Source: an uncultured Eubacteriales bacterium
Lineage (GTDB): Bacteria > Bacillota > Clostridia > Oscillospirales > Oscillospiraceae
NCBI GenBank assembly: GCA_900549495.1
Contig: UROL01000061.1
Span: 1-10,752, forward strand
Reading direction: 5' to 3'
Length of the DNA stretch: 10,752 nucleotides
Numbering within the stretch: position 1 is the first letter of the stretch; each line of letters begins with the position of its first letter. Below are positions 7,413 to 10,752 of the stretch, piece by piece. Under the pieces are notes generated by a model. It saw only the letters and a list, made by a program, of their open reading frames with translations. It ran no database searches and had not been told where the DNA came from. Both the position numbers and the translations under genes were made by a program.

Positions 7413-8414
7413 TCAGCTTACCAGCTTGCCTGCGCTGCGGTCATAGGACAGGGCGACAATGATAACAAACAGGACGCCCTTTACGCCGCTGATCAGCGTG
7501 GGATCCAGGCCCCACATGCCCAGGCCGTTGGTCAGGCCCGTGACCGTCAGAGCACCGATGATAGCGGAGGAAATCTTGGCGCGGTCGCCGCCTGCCATGG
7601 GGAAGCCGCCCAGGACGATGGCCATCATCACATTGAATTCGTAGCCGTTCCCGGAGTAAGCAGAAACCTTACCGCTGCGGAAGAACGCAAAGATGGAGGC
7701 AATGCCTACGCAGATACCCATCAGGGTATAGGCGATGAACACCATTTTCTTTCTGCTGACACCGGCCTGCTGGGATGTCCGGGCGTTGCCGCCGATGGCC
7801 TTGTTGTATTTGCCAATCACCGTGTAGTTGAACAGGTAATAGGCAACCAGAATTACTGCCACAAGGATTACTGCCTTGATGGCAGCATTGTTCATAAACG
7901 CATAGTCCTGATAGACAATGGCAATTTCCTTGGTCTGGGTATAGGTCTTCAGAATTCCAGCGAAGGAAGTACGGACACACATGGAGCCGACAAACACCGG
8001 AACGCCCAGCAGCAAGGCGATACCCGCCGTGCAGAAGGCACCCAATACGCAAACCAAAACTGTAGTCAGCAGGCACAGCGGCAGAGGCACACCAGCCACT
8101 ATCATAATGCCGCACACCAGCTGGGCCACACCGGAAACCGAGCCAACGGAGAAGTCCATACCGCCGTGAGCATACACGAAAGCAGAGCCGATGGCAATCA
8201 GAGAAAGGACGAAGCCCTGATTTATCAGGTTGCCCATGTTATCCGCCGAAAGGAATCTGCCTCCGGTTACTGCCGTAAAGAAGACAACCGTAAATACCAG
8301 TCCAAAATACGGCACAAGGTTGGTGAACATTGTCTTCTGGGCGGCCTTCTTGTCCAGCCGCTGCTGGATTTCCAAATTTTTCTGGTTCTCTCGAACCGCA
8401 GAAACATCCGACAT
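7413..8414 (-). CDS. CUT2-type sugar ABC transporter permease 1 (RbsC/BPD_transp_2 family)
   Basis: A 333-residue inner-membrane permease. A charged cytoplasmic N-terminus (residues 1-30, rich in K, Q and E) precedes hydrophobic helices from about 32 to 322. Canonical family motifs are present: GGMDFSVGSVSG (84-95), the coupling-loop sequence GGNARTSQQAGVS (208-220), and VLGGFPMAGGDR (267-278). This makes it the more conventional of the two permeases. ATG at 8414 is preceded by AAGGAGGG with 9-nt spacing; that site overlaps the ATPase stop codon, and only 15 nt separate the two genes, so translation is probably coupled. It should form the membrane channel with permease 2 and bind the two halves of the ATPase. 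The family commonly transports pentoses, galactosides and related monosaccharides. Confidence 0.93.
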   Translation of the reverse strand: MSDVSAVRENQKNLEIQQRLDKKAAQKTMFTNLVPYFGLVFTVVFFTAVTGGRFLSADNMGNLINQGFVLSLIAIGSAFVYAHGGMDFSVGSVSGVAQLVCGIMIVAGVPLPLCLLTTVLVCVLGAFCTAGIALLLGVPVFVGSMCVRTSFAGILKTYTQTKEIAIVYQDYAFMNNAAIKAVILVAVILVAYYLFNYTVIGKYNKAIGGNARTSQQAGVSRKKMVFIAYTLMGICVGIASIFAFFRSGKVSAYSGNGYEFNVMMAIVLGGFPMAGGDRAKISSAIIGALTVTGLTNGLGMWGLDPTLISGVKGVLFVIIVALSYDRSAGKLVS

Positions 8415-8429
8415 TTGACTCCGCCCTCC

Positions 8430-9935
8430 TTAAATAATGTAATCGATGACGTCTTTTTCGCTGAGCGTTTCGCTACGCATCAGCTCTTTGGTAAACACGC
8501 CGTCTTTGAACAACATAATCCGGTCGCTCATGCCAATCAGCTCGACCAGCTCTTCGGAAATCATGATAATGGATTTTCCATGACTCTTCAGCTCCATCAT
8601 CAACTTGTACATATCCGCCTTTACGCCCACGTCGATGCCGCGGGTGGGGCAGTCCAGAATGAAAATATCCGAGTCGGTTCCCAGCCATTTGGAGAAGACG
8701 ACCTTCTGCTTGTTGCCGCCGGAAAGTTCCTTGACCAGCTGCTTACCGTTGCGGCACTTGATGGACATTACCTTAATCTGCTCATCCGCCAGTACATTTT
8801 CGCTTCTCCGGGAGATAAACCCGGTGACTTTTTTCTTCATGGTACGCAGGGATGGGAGCACGATGTTGCTCTGAATCGATGCACTCAGAATCACAGACTC
8901 CTTATCTCTGTCCTTGGACACATAGGCCATGTGATGGCGAACTGCCTGTACAGAATCGCGGATTTCTGTGCCGTCAGCCAGTGTAACCTTTCCGGTGACC
9001 GGAGTTTCGATACCATAGAGCACCTTGCCGATTTCGTGCATACCACAGTCGGACAGACCGCCCAGGCCCAGGATTTCCCCCCTGTGCAGTTTCAAATCCA
9101 CATTGCGGAAGAAGGGTCTCAGGGAAATCTGCTTGGCCTCCAGCACCATCTCGCCGCTGTTGGTGCCATCGAAGTCCGGGCGGTAATAGCTGCCCACCAG
9201 GTCACGGCCAACCATCAGCTTTCGCATCAGCTCAATGGACATATGCTCCTTATCCAGGGTATCGATGATAACGCCGTCCCGGAGCACGGTGATGGTGTTG
9301 CATACCTCCATCAGCTCATCCAGGTCATGGCTGATAAAGAGAACAGCCTTGTCCTGCTCATGGAGCTTCCGGATAACGTTATAAATCAGGCGGCGGCCCT
9401 TGGTAGCCAGCGCTGTGGTTGTTTCATCGATAATCAGCAGTTCCGGCTTTGTAGAGAGCGCCCGAGCGATTTCCACAATTTTTCGATCCTCAAAATTCAG
9501 CTGGTCAATCAACATGGTGCTCTTGATTTCAGGAGCGCCGATTTCTTCCAGTATTTTGTCAGCCTCATTGTTAATCTGCTTCCAGTTCAGCAAACCGAGC
9601 TTCCGGAATTCCTCCAGACGCCCCGCAAAAATATTGGATGCAACAGTGATGCCGCCAATAGTACCCATCTCCTGAATAATCATACTCACACCCTGATGCT
9701 GGGCATCCACCATGCTCTTGGGGTGGTATGGCTGGCCATTCAGAAGGAACGTGCCGCTGTCCTCTTTCTGTGCGCCTGCAATAATTGACGAGAAGGTTGA
9801 CTTGCCAGAACCGTTTTCGCCAATCAGGCCGCGGATTTCGCCCCTCCTAATCTCAACATCAACATCAATCAGTGCCCGGGTGGGGCCAAAGGATTTGTTG
9901 ACGCCCTTGGCAGAGAGCAAAAGCCTATCGTCCAT
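8430..9935 (-). CDS. CUT2-type sugar ABC transporter ATP-binding protein, two fused NBDs (RbsA/MglA/XylG-like)
   Basis: A 501-residue ATPase with two nucleotide-binding domains in tandem, as in RbsA, MglA and XylG. NBD1 has an intact Walker A GENGSGKST (39-47), Q-loop Q88, Walker B LLIIDE (167-171) and switch H203 in ISHDLDE. Its signature is degenerate: LNFED (146-150) replaces LSGGQ. NBD2 has a good signature LSGGNKQK (404-411) but a lysine-less Walker A position (GLGGLSDCGMHE, 290-301), Walker B ILDCPTRGID (426-435) with C429 in place of the catalytic Glu, and ISEE (459-462) in place of the switch His. All losses fall on one composite ATP site. ATG at 9935 is preceded by GGGAGG with 9-nt spacing. 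It is the first gene of the operon, which is unusual only in being far from the binding-protein gene. Confidence 0.94.
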   Translation of the reverse strand: MDDRLLLSAKGVNKSFGPTRALIDVDVEIRRGEIRGLIGENGSGKSTFSSIIAGAQKEDSGTFLLNGQPYHPKSMVDAQHQGVSMIIQEMGTIGGITVASNIFAGRLEEFRKLGLLNWKQINNEADKILEEIGAPEIKSTMLIDQLNFEDRKIVEIARALSTKPELLIIDETTTALATKGRRLIYNVIRKLHEQDKAVLFISHDLDELMEVCNTITVLRDGVIIDTLDKEHMSIELMRKLMVGRDLVGSYYRPDFDGTNSGEMVLEAKQISLRPFFRNVDLKLHRGEILGLGGLSDCGMHEIGKVLYGIETPVTGKVTLADGTEIRDSVQAVRHHMAYVSKDRDKESVILSASIQSNIVLPSLRTMKKKVTGFISRRSENVLADEQIKVMSIKCRNGKQLVKELSGGNKQKVVFSKWLGTDSDIFILDCPTRGIDVGVKADMYKLMMELKSHGKSIIMISEELVELIGMSDRIMLFKDGVFTKELMRSETLSEKDVIDYII

Positions 9936-10174
9936 TTATTTCGCCTCCCTGGTAGATTCCCGGAAGGGCTGTCTGGCTGTCAAACAGAGCCTATCCGGTT
10001 CCGTACAGCGCCATTGCGTGTACGTGTCATAACAGGATGATACATCCCGCATAATGTTTCGTTAAGCAGATTCTTATATTTATCAGTAATTTTGTATGTT
10101 TTCAATGAAGTTATCACGCAGTATTTGTGTATATATTACAATTCAAAAAAGTGAAGACTTCTATTTCTTGTTTC

Positions 10175-10186
10175 GAAAACGTTTTC
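10175..10186. promoter_or_regulatory. LacI-family operator (perfect 12-bp palindrome with central CG)
   Basis: GAAAACGTTTTC reads identically on both strands. A central CpG flanked by A/T-rich arms is the hallmark of LacI/GalR-family operators, including CcpA cre sites. It lies about 150 nt past the stop of the LacI-family gene and about 240 nt before the ATPase start, just after a candidate -10. The likeliest ligand is the adjacent LacI-family protein acting on the transporter operon. CcpA is the main alternative, although the outer bases (C before, T after) do not fit the cre consensus perfectly. Confidence 0.72.
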
Positions 10187-10197
10187 TGCGTTTCCGT

Positions 10198-10226
10198 GTT
10201 ATATTTTGTAAATGAGCAAGCATAAA
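10198..10226 (-). promoter_or_regulatory. Candidate sigma-A promoter of the transporter operon
   Basis: On the minus strand, TTTATG (10226-10221, 3 of 6 matches to -35) is separated by exactly 17 nt from TATAAC (10203-10198, 5 of 6 matches to -10). Transcription would begin near 10191, which puts the palindrome at 10186-10175 roughly at +5 to +16, a position where a bound repressor blocks initiation. The poor -35 and the AT-rich surroundings keep confidence modest. It implies an untranslated leader of about 255 nt. Confidence 0.42.
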
Positions 10227-10290
10227 TTACACAATTCTGAACTGTTTGCGATTCTTCCTGCATTCCTCTGCTTTGTGCACTTCAATCGGG

Positions 10291-10324
10291 TAAAAAACGA
10301 ACCGCCCCATTAGGAGGGCGGTTC
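10291..10324 (-). terminator. Rho-independent terminator of the LacI-family regulator gene
   Basis: GAACCGCCC (10299-10307) pairs perfectly over 9 bp with GGGCGGTTC (10316-10324) around an 8-nt loop. On the minus strand the stem is followed by G and then six T residues. It lies 15 nt past the regulator stop codon. It separates regulator transcription from the transporter operon although both run the same way. Confidence 0.92.
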
Positions 10325-10339
10325 ATCAGTCAGTGTAGG

Positions 10340-10712
10340 CTATACGCTTTCGCTTAAAACGATGCGGCAGTCCGTGTGTTGTTTTTCCTCCGCCGGGCGC
10401 TCGTCAAAGGCCAAATAGCGGAACAGGATTCGCAAAGGTTCCGCACCCTGTCGCTTCGGGTCCTGGGAAATTGTTGCGGTAATTACTCGCTTGCGAAGCA
10501 TTTCCACGATTGGTTCTGTAACATCAAAGCCGATGACACAGGGGCGGAGTGCCGGTGGGAGGCTTTCCAGTGCCCGGCATGCGCCAAAAGCACCACTGCC
10601 TGTGGCCAAATAGAGCACATTGATGTTTGGGTGGCGCAACATCTGCTGGCGGACAATGTCATAGCTATCGAATTCATCATCGTTATTAGACTCCATAAAC
10701 GCAATGGTAAAC
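10340..10712 (-). CDS. LacI-family transcriptional regulator, C-terminal fragment
   Basis: This is the last ~124 residues of a LacI/GalR-family repressor (full proteins are about 330-350 residues with an N-terminal helix-turn-helix). What remains is the second half of the sugar-binding core: NVLYLATGSGAFGACRAL, the effector-contact segment VIGFDVTEPIVEMLRKRVI, and ATISQDPKRQGAEPLRILFRYL, which fits the C-terminal lobe of the family. The DNA-binding domain lies off the contig. The apparent N-terminus MCIRDR is translation of the Nextera adapter and must be ignored; genuine sequence starts at the Phe codon at 10711. The same fold occurs in sugar-binding proteins, but the missing start, the position upstream of an operon and the operator-like palindrome nearby favour a regulator. 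It probably senses the imported sugar or a breakdown product. Confidence 0.8.
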
Positions 10713-10752
10713 CTGTCTCTTATACACATCTGACGCTGCCGACGAATAGCCT
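10713..10752 (-). other. Nextera i5-side adapter left on contig end (artefact)
   Basis: Positions 10713-10731 (CTGTCTCTTATACACATCT) are the reverse complement of the Tn5 mosaic end, and through 10745 the sequence is the reverse complement of the Nextera read-1 adapter. The final seven bases, ATAGCCT, occupy the i5 index position and match, from memory, the reverse complement of index S520 less one base. This is not genomic. It creates the false N-terminal peptide MCIRDR on the regulator fragment. Confidence 0.98.

Larger units (their letters stand above)
9936..10290 (-). promoter_or_regulatory. Operon control region and long 5' leader, no gene
   Basis: This 355-nt gap between the LacI-family terminator and the ATPase start holds no credible ORF. 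The distal part (about 10060-10260) is AT-rich and contains the operator palindrome and promoter candidate listed separately. A second, weaker promoter candidate is TTGAAA (10105-10100) with TAAATA (10082-10077) at 17-nt spacing. The gene-proximal part (9936-10050) is GC-richer, with only a short hairpin: GGATG/CATCC around TAT at about 10034-10046. I recognise no riboswitch class. The ribosome binding site GGGAGG is at 9944-9949. Confidence 0.6.

Noticed and set aside
6177..9788. A 1203-codon open frame on the plus strand opposite the binding protein, permease 1 and ATPase genes.
   Set aside because: It is in exact codon register with the three minus-strand genes, so its stops would arise only from sense TTA, CTA or TCA codons. 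Their near absence in these genes keeps the frame open. The translation is His/Gly/Val/Leu-rich and matches no fold, and the sense genes are unmistakable.
9981..10000. TTGACA on the minus strand (around 9978-9983) as a -35 box close to the ATPase gene.
   Set aside because: No sequence resembling TATAAT lies 16-18 nt downstream; the region is GC-rich.
10727..10729. ATG giving a complete 129-residue regulator that begins MCIRDR.
   Set aside because: The codon and the next few lie in the reverse-complemented Nextera adapter; the gene is truncated.

Overview
The window is one assembled contig, not a slice of a longer replicon. Both ends carry Illumina Nextera (Tn5) adapter sequence, about 48 nt on the left and 40 nt on the right, so genuine DNA runs only from about 49 to 10712 and the two outermost genes are cut. 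Strong AGGAGG-type ribosome binding sites, a lipoprotein signal typical of low-complexity Gram-positive binding proteins, LacI-type regulation and a moderately high GC content (judged by eye) suggest a clostridial Firmicute, perhaps a gut Oscillospiraceae/Lachnospiraceae member from a metagenome. The taxonomy is inference.

Every gene lies on the minus strand, so transcription runs right to left. From the right: the C-terminal part of a LacI-family regulator (10712..10340) and its strong terminator (10291-10324). Next comes an AT-rich control region (9936-10290) with a perfect 12-bp palindrome, GAAAACGTTTTC, placed just downstream of a possible promoter. Then follows a CUT2-type (ribose/xylose-class) sugar ABC transporter: a two-domain ATPase, permease 1, a lipoprotein substrate-binding protein, and a second, divergent permease. 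A terminator-like hairpin (5020-5057) separates the transporter from two cytoplasmic glycosidases, a GH3 enzyme and a right-handed beta-helix enzyme recognised as GH120 (beta-xylosidase family). A further hairpin (481-518) closes the cluster, and beyond it lies the start of a MATE-family multidrug/cation antiporter.

The cluster reads as a self-contained uptake-and-hydrolysis locus. A LacI-type sensor controls import of a glycoside or short oligosaccharide, most likely xylose-containing, through an ABC importer. Two enzymes without signal peptides then cleave it inside the cell. The points most worth following up are: a CUT2-class importer (usually for monosaccharides) joined to intracellular beta-xylosidase-type enzymes; about 13 extra residues between the two catalytic positions of the GH120 enzyme; an ABC ATPase whose degenerate motifs all fall in one of its two composite ATP sites; and the internal terminator, which may uncouple transporter and enzyme expression. 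I saw no tRNA, rRNA, CRISPR array, insertion sequence or phage gene.
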